A stretch of DNA of 28,200 nucleotides from positions 1 through 28,200 of the IMG/VR virus record IMGVR_UViG_3300035665_000191; one strand, 5' to 3'. Both the position numbers and the translations under genes were made by a program. Source of the stretch: a virus. Below the pieces are notes generated by a model, which searched no databases, was not told where the DNA came from, and saw nothing but the letters and a program-made list of their open reading frames with translations. This document shows, in pieces, positions 12,870-19,192 of this stretch (positions are counted from its first letter, which is position 1; each line of letters opens with the position of its first letter).

Positions 12870-13934
12870 TCACCCTAGTTTAGAAAGGGCCGACACAAGC
12901 GTCGACCCGATTGTGACCGCCGCAGGGCGGCTGTCAGCCTCCTCTGCAATGGTCAACCCTGATGATACCTGAGAGGTTAGCCCCTCCGGTAACTTTGTCT
13001 TCAACGCCTTCTCGGCCTGCGCAGGCGACACGATCTCGGTAAAGCTGACGTCCGGCGCCAGCGCAGTCAACGCAGCCAGCGCGGCCTTCTTGTCCGCCCA
13101 CGTCCGATGGGCGCGCTTGTTCACGAGCTTCCAGCCTGGCACAGGCCGACCGGCCTCAAGCGCCTGTTGCGTGAGCTTGCGCACATCCGAGGCCCAGTCT
13201 TCCAGATTCTGCGCGACGTCCATCCAGTGGCCAATCTGCTCCGGCCCAATGCTGTCGATGGCCACTAGCACCGCCCGCTCGGCAGCGCCGGTCTTCTTCG
13301 GGCAGATGGCCTTTGCTGGGCAAAAGCGGCAGTGCTCGCCCTCGACAATCGGCGCGTCGGGCTCTTGCGCGAGCTTAACCGCGCGTTTGAGATCCGCGCT
13401 GAAGTCATGCAAACGCCGGATGTCGATCATCCAGCGTCGGATGTACGGCGGCTGGATGATGACAAGCTCGACGTCGGTGCGGCCTTGCATCGACCAGTGG
13501 CCGCTCTCAAGCGCCGCAGCGGCGTAGAACATTAGCTGGGCGTTCTCTTCGGCGTCGACCTGATAGTTGTCGCCGAACTTGAAGTCCATAACGAAGCCCT
13601 TGGTCTTGCTCAAGCACCCGATCACGTCAGCGGTGCCAAAGATCGTCTTGTCCCACGGAAACGCTACACGCGCTTCAACGTCGAACAGCGCTTCGGCCTT
13701 GGGGTCGAACTTGTCGTCGAACAGATCAAGCGCGTCCAGCACCTTCTCGTCGTCAATCGAGCGCGAGTCGATCCGCTCGTTCAACACTTCAGCCACCAGC
13801 TCATGCAGGCGCGTGCCCTCCCGCATGGCGTCATTCTCGACCTGCGGCGGCATCGTGGCGCTAAGCGCCACACTGCCGGGGCAGTTGATCACGCGCTCGG
13901 CGGTCGAGCCGCCTACGATTTTAGAATGGCTCAT
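12870..13934 (-). CDS. Cas4-like (DUF2800) PD-(D/E)XK nuclease with Fe-S cysteines (354 aa)
   Basis: This fits DUF2800, a RecB/Cas4-type nuclease found in phage replication modules. The catalytic set is visible: H44 in RLHE, D103 in GTADVI, D117 and K119 in VMDFKFG, and the QxxxY motif at Q133/Y137. Four cysteines, C18 in VINCPGS and C202, C205 and C211 in CRFCPAKAIC, have the one-plus-three spacing that holds a 4Fe-4S cluster in Cas4 and AddB. It probably resects or trims DNA ends in phage recombination or replication. Start at the ATG at 13934, overlapping the upstream stop (ATGA); its own stop overlaps the next GTG. CRISPR involvement is not suggested, as no array or cas1 is present. Confidence 0.87.
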   Translation of the reverse strand: MSHSKIVGGSTAERVINCPGSVALSATMPPQVENDAMREGTRLHELVAEVLNERIDSRSIDDEKVLDALDLFDDKFDPKAEALFDVEARVAFPWDKTIFGTADVIGCLSKTKGFVMDFKFGDNYQVDAEENAQLMFYAAAALESGHWSMQGRTDVELVIIQPPYIRRWMIDIRRLHDFSADLKRAVKLAQEPDAPIVEGEHCRFCPAKAICPKKTGAAERAVLVAIDSIGPEQIGHWMDVAQNLEDWASDVRKLTQQALEAGRPVPGWKLVNKRAHRTWADKKAALAALTALAPDVSFTEIVSPAQAEKALKTKLPEGLTSQVSSGLTIAEEADSRPAAVTIGSTLVSALSKLG

Positions 13935-14170
13935 GGGTTCCTCGCATCAACGCGACCGCTCGTGCCGCGCGACCACAAGAATTCGACGCGAGGAACCGCA
14001 CCCATCAGCATCAGCTCTTCAGCCGAGTAGCGCGTCACGTTGTGGCGCGGGTAACCGGGGCCGACGTAGATGTCGCTGTTTCGGTAGTGCGGCACGTAGA
14101 CGATACCGCGCAGTTCATACGCGGCCTGCTCGTATAGCGAGACTTGTTTGTTCTGGTCCATCAAGTTCAC
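13931..14170 (-). CDS. First gene of the replication operon, unknown (79 aa)
   Basis: A GTG at 14170 lies five bases after AGGAGA and is preferred over the in-frame ATG at 14161, which would be 14 bases away. The 79 residues contain an aromatic-rich middle (IVYVPHYRNSDIYVGPGYPRHN) and a conserved-looking ELMLMGAVPRVEFLW. I do not recognise a family. It overlaps the DUF2800 start (ATGA) and is the promoter-proximal gene of the leftward operon, next to the divergent palindromic promoter. It might be a regulator or accessory protein, but nothing in the sequence shows this. Confidence 0.6.
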   Translation of the reverse strand: MNLMDQNKQVSLYEQAAYELRGIVYVPHYRNSDIYVGPGYPRHNVTRYSAEELMLMGAVPRVEFLWSRGTSGRVDARNP

Positions 14171-14185
14171 TTCAATCTCCTAGAG

Positions 14186-14215
14186 TTGACTAACGGAAAC
14201 CGCATGGTATACCAT
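14186..14215 (+). promoter_or_regulatory. Divergent promoter region with palindromic operator/-10
   Basis: On the plus strand TTGACT (14186-14191) and TATACC (14208-14213) are 16 bases apart. The -10 lies inside ATGGTATACCAT (14204-14215), a perfect 12 bp palindrome, so the minus strand also reads TATACC, 15 bases after a TTGCAA (14233-14228). One palindrome may thus serve both divergent operons, as overlapping -10 boxes or as an operator. Confidence 0.5.
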
Positions 14216-14545
14216 TGCTTTGAAGTTTGCAACGGTCTAAACTTTGAAACATGCGGGAGATCAAAAATTTTAGAGCGCGACATAGAGAGATACCTGGTGC
14301 GCCGGGTGAAGGACATCGGTGGCGTGGCCTACAAGTTTGTCTCGCCCTCGAACCGTGGCGTGGCGGACAGGCTGGTGGTGCTGCCGCAGGGCGTGGTGTG
14401 GTTTGTCGAGGTGAAGAAAGACGGCGGTCGCCTGTCGACGCTCCAGAACATCTTCATCGCAGAGATGCAAAGACTACAGCAGAACGTGCGTGTGGTCTGG
14501 TCAAAGGAAGACGTGGACGATCTTATCAAGGAGATGCAATCGTGA
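14204..14545 (+). CDS. VRR-NUC domain nuclease (start uncertain)
   Basis: The conserved part begins LERDIERYLVRRVKDIGG and continues with YKFVSPSNRGVADRLVVLP and VWFVEVKK. The acidic residue D55 and the E69-x-K71 pair (numbered from the ATG at 14204) are the PD-(D/E)XK-type residues of VRR-NUC nucleases, which cut branched or flap DNA. Phage members are usually about 90-100 residues and start right at this block. The ATG at 14204 lies inside the predicted -10 region and has no ribosome site. A good GGGAGA at 14255-14260 stands six bases before an in-frame ATT at 14267, which would give M-L-E-R-D-I, so an unusual start is possible. It is the first gene of the rightward operon and its stop overlaps the next start. 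Confidence 0.8.
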   Translation: MVYHCFEVCNGLNFETCGRSKILERDIERYLVRRVKDIGGVAYKFVSPSNRGVADRLVVLPQGVVWFVEVKKDGGRLSTLQNIFIAEMQRLQQNVRVVWSKEDVDDLIKEMQS

Positions 14546-14676
14546 GCTACGAAGAACAGCGAGCAATTTTAATTCAGTATTTGCAAGTGATGATCGCACG
14601 GTGCGACTGGCATGGTGTTGCGGACGTGGCGATGGACCTGCGCGAGATGGAAGCCGAACAACGGGGTGCGAAATGA
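14542..14676 (+). CDS. Small protein of unknown function (44 aa)
   Basis: A GTG at 14542 overlaps the VRR-NUC stop (GTGA) and has AAGGAGA seven to eight bases upstream. The 44 residues begin MSYEEQRAILIQYLQVMIARCDWHG and look wholly helical, with an alternating hydrophobic pattern; it may be a small helical-hairpin protein. Its TGA overlaps the next ATG (ATGA). I do not recognise a family, though small helical proteins of this kind are common beside phage helicase genes. Coupled overlaps at both ends support expression. Confidence 0.62.
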   Translation: MSYEEQRAILIQYLQVMIARCDWHGVADVAMDLREMEAEQRGAK

Positions 14677-14945
14677 GCAATATTACGTTTAGGAACGAAG
14701 TTGGGCCGGGAGTTGAGGTTCTAAGGATTGCCAAAGAAGGCATTTGGGCGAACCCTGATGTGCCGGTGGATCAGGCGGCTCATGCTGTTCTTGCGGCGGT
14801 TGAAAGCAACATCAAGGAACTGGTAAAGAAAGCGGTAGAAGCCGAGCGTGAGGCGTGTGCGAAGGTGTGCGAGAGCTATGGCCCAGCTCGCGTGTTGAGC
14901 GGTGAAGATTGCGCTGCGGCCATCCGAGCAAGAGGTGAGGGATGA
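14673..14945 (+). CDS. Phage protein of unknown function (90 aa)
   Basis: The real start is the ATG at 14673, overlapping the previous stop; a reading from 14490 would lie mostly inside the two upstream genes. The 90 residues begin MSNITFRNEVGPGVEVLRIA and include a central helix VDQAAHAVLAAVESNIKELV. The C-terminal part, AEREACAKVCESYG and then CAAAIRARGEG, resembles the widespread phage motif REACAKVCE...CAxAIRARG. That motif is common in small accessory proteins of temperate and lytic phages, with no function assigned. The stop overlaps the next ATG (ATGA). Confidence 0.72.
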   Translation: MSNITFRNEVGPGVEVLRIAKEGIWANPDVPVDQAAHAVLAAVESNIKELVKKAVEAEREACAKVCESYGPARVLSGEDCAAAIRARGEG

Positions 14946-15313
14946 ACCGAGACGAGATCTTACGGATGGCGCTGGATGCCGGAGCGTTCTGGGAGCTATC
15001 GGAGACGCCAGAAAAAGATGTAGCCTTTCTGATGCGCTTTGCAGAGCGTGCCATCCGCGCTGCCATCGAGCAGGCTGAGAAGCCGGTGGCGTATTTGGTC
15101 GAGTATTTGAACGGCGAAAAGGAAGTTCGTTTCCAGCCTAACGGCTGGGGCGACAAGGTGACTCCGCTCTACACCGCACCGCGCCAATGGGTCGAGCTTA
15201 CAGACGACGAGGCGCGTGCGCTGGTTAATCGAGTGACTTTCGGCGACAAAACAAACTGGCAGGCGTTGGTTTACATGATCGATGCAAAGCTAAAAGAAAA
15301 AAATGCGGCTTAG
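14942..15313 (+). CDS. Accessory phage protein with Ea22/DUF551-like tail (123 aa)
   Basis: The 123 residues begin MNRDEILRMALDAGAFWEL, continue with the FAERAIRAAIEQAEKPVAYL segment, and have KVTPLYTAPRQWVELTDDEA. The LYTAPxxW(V/I)xLTDDE pattern is typical of phage accessory proteins with an Ead/Ea22 or DUF551-like part, often encoded among early genes. No biochemical role is known. Start at the ATG at 14942 with ATGA overlap to the upstream gene. Its 3' end overlaps the helicase start by 11 bases. The repeated A-E-R-A-I-R-A element echoes the upstream 90 aa protein, so both may derive from the same modular family. Confidence 0.72.
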   Translation: MNRDEILRMALDAGAFWELSETPEKDVAFLMRFAERAIRAAIEQAEKPVAYLVEYLNGEKEVRFQPNGWGDKVTPLYTAPRQWVELTDDEARALVNRVTFGDKTNWQALVYMIDAKLKEKNAA

Positions 15314-16592
15314 ACCCTACCAAGACGAGGCCGCAGACTTCCTGTTCGCCAACGACCGCGCGATGATTCTCGCGTGGGTCGGTGCGGGCAAGACAGCGAC
15401 CGCGCTCACGGCTATGAAGGCGATGCTCGACGAGCGGCACGCCAAGCGCTTCCTTGTGCTCGCGCCGCTGCGGGTCGCGCAGTCGGTCTGGCCGGCGGAA
15501 GCCGCGCTCTGGGCGCCAGGTCTTGAGATCGCAGTGGCCGTCGGCTCGCCCGCCCAACGGGCGCGAGCGCTTGCGTCCAGCGCGCCAGTGGTTGTCACCA
15601 ACTACGACAACCTGCTGTGGCTGTCGGAGCAAAAGCTCAACTTCGATGCGGTCGTGTTCGACGAGCTGACACGGCTCAAGAACCCGTCAGGCAAACGGTT
15701 CAAGGCGCTGCACAAGGTCATCGAGCCCATGCAGATCCGCTGGGGGCTGACCGGCAGCTTCACCAGCAACGGCCTCGAAGACGTCTTCGGTCAGTGCAAG
15801 ATCGTCGACCAGCAGATGCTGGGCCGCAGCAAGGGCGCCTTCTTGCAGCAATACTTTCACTGCGTCAACCGTGACTTCGGCGACTACGTGCCGCTACCAG
15901 GCGCGCTTGAGGCGGTCATGCAGCGCATCCGTCCGTGGACGTACGTGCTGGAGTCGCACGAGTACCGCGACACGCTACCGCCGCTGCACACGTTACCGAT
16001 CAAGCTCCAGATGCCTATGGAGCCCTACAAGACGTTGAAACGCGAGATGGCGCTCATCTACCCCAACGCCGAGGTCATCGCCGCCAACGCCGCGGCGGTG
16101 ACGTCCAAGCTCCAACAGATGAGCGCTGGGTTTGTCTACGACACGGCCCGACAAACCGTCTGGCTATCTGACCACAAGCTCGATGCGGTTGCGGACCTGC
16201 ACGCCGAGAACCAGCGCGCGCCGATGCTGGTCTGGTATCAGTTCAAGGCAGAGCTGGCGGGGCTACAGGCGCGCTTCCCGCGTTTGCAGACGCTGGTCAA
16301 CGACGACTCGATTGCGCGGTGGAACGCGGGGCAGATCGAGATGCTGGCGGTTCACCCTGCGTCAGCAGGCCACGGGCTCAACCTGCAAGGGCAATCGCGC
16401 ATGGTGTGGATGTCGCTCCCGTGGTCGCTGGAGCTTTACGAACAAGCGGTCGGTCGGCTGCACCGAGGCGGCCAGCGCCATGACGTGCTGAACTATGTGC
16501 TCACGACCGAGGGCACGGTGGATGAAACGATTTGGAAGGCTTTACATGAGAAACGAGAGGTATCTGATATGGCACTAGAGGCGCTCAAATGA
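15303..16592 (+). CDS. SF2 helicase, SNF2/DEAD-like (429 aa)
   Basis: This is a compact superfamily 2 helicase: Q-motif-like RPYQDEA (4-10), motif I VGAGKTAT (26-33), motif II DELTRLKN (120-127, in place of DEAH), motif III LTGSFTSN (149-156) and motif VI QAVGRLHRGGQ (381-391). The LHRGGQ ending and DELTRLKN are typical of SNF2-type phage helicases found with DUF2800, PolA and VRR-NUC genes. It would remodel or unwind DNA in replication or recombination. The ATG at 15303 lies within the end of the previous gene and has only a weak A/G-rich ribosome site. Its stop overlaps the next ATG (ATGA). Length and motif set look complete. Confidence 0.92.
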   Translation: MRLRPYQDEAADFLFANDRAMILAWVGAGKTATALTAMKAMLDERHAKRFLVLAPLRVAQSVWPAEAALWAPGLEIAVAVGSPAQRARALASSAPVVVTNYDNLLWLSEQKLNFDAVVFDELTRLKNPSGKRFKALHKVIEPMQIRWGLTGSFTSNGLEDVFGQCKIVDQQMLGRSKGAFLQQYFHCVNRDFGDYVPLPGALEAVMQRIRPWTYVLESHEYRDTLPPLHTLPIKLQMPMEPYKTLKREMALIYPNAEVIAANAAAVTSKLQQMSAGFVYDTARQTVWLSDHKLDAVADLHAENQRAPMLVWYQFKAELAGLQARFPRLQTLVNDDSIARWNAGQIEMLAVHPASAGHGLNLQGQSRMVWMSLPWSLELYEQAVGRLHRGGQRHDVLNYVLTTEGTVDETIWKALHEKREVSDMALEALK

Positions 16593-16747
16593 ACCGATGG
16601 ACTGAACAGCTAAAGGCCGCTCGGGCCGAGGCGCGCATACGGCAGCGGGAGTTCAACGCCGCCCAACGCGCGCTCAACCGGGTGCTTGCGGAGATTGCAA
16701 AACTGGAGAAACGAATTGAACTGGCGCGAACTACAACGAAGGCTTAA
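16589..16747 (+). CDS. Small coiled-coil protein (52 aa)
   Basis: The ATG at 16589 overlaps the helicase stop (ATGA) and opens 52 codons ending TAA at 16747. The protein begins MNRWTEQLKAARAEARIRQR and is Arg/Ala/Glu-rich throughout, with heptad-like hydrophobics through ALNRVLAEIAKLEKRIELA, so it is probably one long helix or coiled coil. No family is recognised. The next gene begins inside it at a TTG. The direct coupling to the helicase suggests an accessory role, which is only inference. Confidence 0.6.
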   Translation: MNRWTEQLKAARAEARIRQREFNAAQRALNRVLAEIAKLEKRIELARTTTKA

Positions 16748-16907
16748 TCAACTAACGGAGAGCGAACTATGGCAATTGATCGAAGCGGAACTGGCAGGCA
16801 AGAAGCGCGTATCTTTGATCGAGCGGATGCATATGCGGGCGGCAGCATTACGCACTACCCGAGAGAGGCTGGATCTCTTGAGACGTGCGACGCAATCTAC
16901 GCCGTAG
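16716..16907 (+). CDS. Small conserved phage protein, TTG start (63 aa)
   Basis: A TTG at 16716 lies six bases after GGAGA (16705-16709) and gives MNWRELQRRLNQLTESELW at the N-terminus, then KKRVSLIERMHMRAAALRTT and RERLDLLRRA. The pattern (N-terminal short helix, TExE, KRVSxxxRxHxRxxxLRxxRER) is one I recognise from a common small phage family of unknown function, which supports this frame and start. It overlaps the end of the coiled-coil gene by 32 bases and the gene starting at 16769 by 139 bases in another frame. Confidence 0.68.
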   Translation: MNWRELQRRLNQLTESELWQLIEAELAGKKRVSLIERMHMRAAALRTTRERLDLLRRATQSTP

Positions 16908-17038
16908 GCGTGGCGACCGACGTGCAGAAGACGTGGCGCCGGTACGGTTGGGTGCCACCGTCGGAACTTCCCGAGTACCATGACAAGTGGGCACGCGCCC
17001 AACAACCCACACGCATATCGGAGGTCGGACGTGGTTGA
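16769..17038 (+). CDS. Small phage protein with QxTWRRxGWxPPSE motif (89 aa; start uncertain)
   Basis: The C-terminal half, DVQKTWRRYGWVPPSELPEY, is a recurrent element of small phage proteins, so the frame is real at least from about 16910. The ATG at 16769 has an excellent ribosome site (GGAGAG at 16757-16762, six base spacing), but the first 46 codons overlap the 63 aa gene in a different frame. A GTG at 16910, three bases after that gene's stop, would give a 42-residue product with no overlap. I list the ATG form because of the ribosome site. Function unknown. Confidence 0.55.
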   Translation: MAIDRSGTGRQEARIFDRADAYAGGSITHYPREAGSLETCDAIYAVGVATDVQKTWRRYGWVPPSELPEYHDKWARAQQPTRISEVGRG

Positions 17039-17207
17039 TTACAGCGAAGGCTATCTAAACTTGAAGCAGATCGTGGACGAGATTTGGGAGGCAATGATGG
17101 CCAACGATCCCACTCGCGCACGTGACCTGTGCGCAGCGGTCGTCGTCGAGGCTCGGATGTTGCGCCATCAGATTGGAATCCAGCATGACAGCAGCAATCA
17201 AAGTTGA
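17031..17207 (+). CDS. Small helical protein of unknown function (58 aa)
   Basis: A GTG at 17031 stands five bases after a full GGAGGT (17020-17025), which sets the start; the longer ATG reading from 16980 lies inside the previous gene and has no ribosome site. The 58 residues begin MVDYSEGYLNLKQIVDEIW and include a second helix ARDLCAAVVVEARMLRHQI. The YSEGYLNLK and AAELC-like elements recur in small phage proteins next to replication genes; no function is assigned. It overlaps the previous gene by 8 bases and the next by 23. Confidence 0.66.
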   Translation: MVDYSEGYLNLKQIVDEIWEAMMANDPTRARDLCAAVVVEARMLRHQIGIQHDSSNQS

Positions 17208-17466
17208 GCGGTACTTGAAGGACCGCAAGACGCCCGTAACGCCCAAGCAGATTGCGGATTACTTTCTCTACAGCCACGCAACCATCAATAAGGCACTCAA
17301 TGATCTCGAACAAGCAGGCAAAATCGCGCGCACCCAACAGCGCACCTGGCACATCTGTCGCATGGCCGTTCCCTCGCCAGCCGCTCCCGCACCAGCCGAA
17401 CAGCGTGCCACCTACGACCGACCGATGCTTAACTCGTACCCGCACGCACGCGGATATGATGACTGA
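17185..17466 (+). CDS. Winged helix-turn-helix protein (93 aa)
   Basis: Starting at the ATG at 17185, the protein reads MTAAIKVERYLKDRKTPVTP, then KQIADYFLYSHATINKALNDLEQ, then AGKIARTQQRTWHI. This is the layout of a winged-helix DNA-binding fold: helix 1, helix-turn-helix with the recognition helix in SHATINKALNDL, and a short beta wing. The last 40 residues are Pro/Ala-rich and probably disordered. It is the only clear transcription-factor-like protein in the window, so it is a candidate for binding the palindromes at 4551, 4512 or 14204. It could equally be a replication accessory protein. The ATG lies in the end of the upstream gene. Confidence 0.72.
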   Translation: MTAAIKVERYLKDRKTPVTPKQIADYFLYSHATINKALNDLEQAGKIARTQQRTWHICRMAVPSPAAPAPAEQRATYDRPMLNSYPHARGYDD

Positions 17467-17481
17467 ACTGGGAGAAGCTAA

Positions 17482-17802
17482 ATGGTAGACATGGTGAACC
17501 ACCCGCCGCACTACACACGCGGCGGCGTGGAATGCATCGACGCGCTCGCGTCAGCGACCGCAGGGCTGGAAGGGCTTGATGCGGTTTGCACCGCCAACGC
17601 CATCAAATACCTGTGGCGCTGGAAACAGAAGAACGGCGTTGAGGACTTGCGGAAGGCTCAGTGGTATATCAGCAAGCTCATTGAGACATCTGTAGTGCCG
17701 CAGCCCGACCTTCTTCGACGCGCCGTGCCCAGCCCCGGCCAAACGTGGGCCAAGTGGGTAGCGTCTGAAGATAGACAAGACGATTGTCTTGGAACTTGTT
17801 GA
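17482..17802 (+). CDS. DUF3310 protein (106 aa)
   Basis: The N-terminal 62 residues match DUF3310: VNHPPHYTRGGVECIDAL, a Leu-rich helix, NAIKYLWRWKQKNG and EDLRKAQWYISKLI. This small family is frequent in phages and has nucleotide-metabolism associations in the literature, but no proven reaction. Start at the ATG at 17482 after GGAGAA (17471-17476). The part after residue 65 is a long tail overlapping the endolysin gene on the other strand by 125 bases (17678-17802). Family members usually stop soon after the WYISKLI helix, so the tail may be a read-through extension rather than a functional domain. It is the last gene of the rightward operon. Confidence 0.85.
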   Translation: MVDMVNHPPHYTRGGVECIDALASATAGLEGLDAVCTANAIKYLWRWKQKNGVEDLRKAQWYISKLIETSVVPQPDLLRRAVPSPGQTWAKWVASEDRQDDCLGTC

Positions 17803-18190
17803 TGACGTCAGACGCCGGCATGGCAGCGACAGCCTTCAGCGTCATGGGGCCGATCGCGCCGTCCGGCGTTGCACCGATTGCTTCTTGCAAGAGCTTGGCC
17901 GCGCGGCCTGGGCCTGAGTTGATGGCGGTATCGAAGACCACGTAGTCGACACCCGCCGGCAGATCGTCGGCGCGCACCTTATCCCAGTAGCGCTCCTTGT
18001 AGAGCGGCGCCACGTCGCTGGGCGCAAGCTCCCGCATGTCCTGCTCGGTCACGGGGCGACCGCACCACTTCTCCCACGTCGCCTTGGTGCAGCCCAAGTT
18101 GGTGATGCCGCCGGGATCGGACGGATGATTTACGTAGCCGCCCTCGTGATGCAGCACAGCCGCCAGCGCCCGCTCCCAGTTCTCTTTCAT
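17678..18190 (-). CDS. Endolysin, GH108 muramidase (170 aa)
   Basis: The motif HEGGYVNHPSDPGGITNLG at residues 15-33 is the signature of glycoside hydrolase family 108, with Glu16 as the catalytic acid. The C-terminal part (QEAIGATPDGAIGPMTLKAV) is the peptidoglycan-binding-like helical region seen in this family. The enzyme cuts the MurNAc-GlcNAc bond of peptidoglycan at lysis. There is no signal peptide, so release depends on the holin immediately upstream, whose stop overlaps this ATG (ATGA). Its 3' end overlaps the convergent DUF3310 gene. It is the last gene of the late operon; no terminator is visible. Confidence 0.93.
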   Translation of the reverse strand: MKENWERALAAVLHHEGGYVNHPSDPGGITNLGCTKATWEKWCGRPVTEQDMRELAPSDVAPLYKERYWDKVRADDLPAGVDYVVFDTAINSGPGRAAKLLQEAIGATPDGAIGPMTLKAVAAMPASDVINKFQDNRLVYLQTLPTWPTFGRGWARRVEEGRAAALQMSQ

Positions 18191-18672
18191 TTCTTGCTCT
18201 CGATCGTCTCTTGCTTAGCCTTGCTGCCGGCGCTGCTGCCAAAGAAGAAGTTGAGGATTGTGGCCACTACGGTCGCCAAGATGAAGCCCAGCACCGTGTC
18301 AGCAAAGCGCACGTTGTCGGTAGGGATCGTCACCATCGTAATCATAAAGATGTAGCTCGCTGCGACCAGCGACCAGAAGGTCGCCAGCACGTAGACAAAC
18401 GATCGGCTGATGCCGTTGCCGTTGATGAACGCCGCGATCTGCATCGCGCGGGCGTCTGCCGTGTTCTTGTTCGCCTGCTCGACCATGAATTCTTCATGCT
18501 GCATCGCGCGCTCGCGCAGGCGCGTGATGTCCTCGGCGTTCATGTCGGGCTTGAGTTCAACACCCGTCTTCTCTTGAACGTAGTCGAGCCCCTTGTCCAC
18601 GACCGCTTGCGCGACCTTGGGCAGGTTGTTCTGGATGAGGGTAGATACGATACCAGCGACGATGGGTAGCAT
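18187..18672 (-). CDS. Holin, GTA-holin/3TM-like (161 aa)
   Basis: A soluble helical N-terminal part (residues 1-85, including LKPDMNAEDITRLRERAMQH) is followed by two hydrophobic helices at 91-114 (SFVYVLATFWSLVAASYIFM) and 126-145, and a short charged tail ending ESKK. This layout matches holins of the GTA_holin_3TM type. The N-terminal stretch (PIVAGIVSTLI) may be the third helix. The holin opens the inner membrane so the endolysin can reach the wall. It lies directly before the endolysin with ATGA overlap, and directly after a 24-residue membrane peptide with TGATG overlap. Confidence 0.82.
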   Translation of the reverse strand: MLPIVAGIVSTLIQNNLPKVAQAVVDKGLDYVQEKTGVELKPDMNAEDITRLRERAMQHEEFMVEQANKNTADARAMQIAAFINGNGISRSFVYVLATFWSLVAASYIFMITMVTIPTDNVRFADTVLGFILATVVATILNFFFGSSAGSKAKQETIESKK

Positions 18673-18746
18673 CAGTAACTAACCTCCGCAAGGGCCAACA
18701 TCAAGACGGTCATGAGTAAGACGATGATGCCGAAGATGTAGTTCAT
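18672..18746 (-). CDS. 24-residue membrane peptide in the lysis cassette
   Basis: The ATG at 18746 overlaps the stop of the upstream gene (ATGA), and the stop overlaps the holin ATG (TGATG), leaving no free base. The 24 residues begin MNYIFGIIVLLMTVLML and continue ALAEVSY, a single hydrophobic helix with a short polar end. Such a compact, doubly coupled arrangement argues that it is a real gene. Its place suggests a holin partner, antiholin or pinholin-like function, but this is inference. Confidence 0.62.
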   Translation of the reverse strand: MNYIFGIIVLLMTVLMLALAEVSY

Positions 18747-19192
18747 TTTAGGTGAAACGTAAGATTCTTGTGCCGTGGATAAGTCACCACCTTTTCCCCT
18801 TCTGGGCACTTGTACTTGATAGTCGCCAGCAGCGTAGCTTTTCCCGGCGCGGGTGTTTCTCTTAGCGTCAGGTAATAGGTAAAGGTATCAATGTCTGGGC
18901 CGGCAGGGCCGGAGAACTTAGGGTTGGACGACACCGCTTCTAAAACTACGCCCTTGCCATCTCTAATCGCCGGGACAAAAGATTCGACTGAGCAGTCATC
19001 CCGCTTTTTGATTCTGGCTACCGTTACCGAAATCGGCTCACCAATACTGGCAGGCTCAATCTGGAAGTGTTCCGGTGCCCACTCGATGATGGTTCTATCC
19101 ACCCAGCCAAACTTGTCGAACAACGTATACCCGCCGCCGAGCGCAGCAATACTAGCCGCCACCGCACCAATTGCTTTATGTAAGTCAATCAT
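18743..19192 (-). CDS. Membrane-anchored protein of the lysis region (149 aa)
   Basis: I choose the ATG at 19192, which overlaps the upstream stop (ATGA), over a GTG at 19201. The N-terminus has one hydrophobic segment (AIGAVAASIAALGGGYTLF, about residues 7-25), so the rest is probably exported and membrane-anchored. The outer part is beta-rich with two cysteines (RDDC and YKC) that could form a disulphide, and looks immunoglobulin-like. I do not recognise the family. Position between small membrane genes and the holin suggests a role in envelope disruption, or an anchored spanin-like part, but no lipobox partner is seen. Confidence 0.62.
   Translation of the reverse strand: MIDLHKAIGAVAASIAALGGGYTLFDKFGWVDRTIIEWAPEHFQIEPASIGEPISVTVARIKKRDDCSVESFVPAIRDGKGVVLEAVSSNPKFSGPAGPDIDTFTYYLTLRETPAPGKATLLATIKYKCPEGEKVVTYPRHKNLTFHLK

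Noticed and set aside
12870-13934. Part of a CRISPR-Cas adaptation module
   Set aside because: No cas1, cas2 or repeat array is present, and DUF2800 nucleases are standard parts of phage replication modules.
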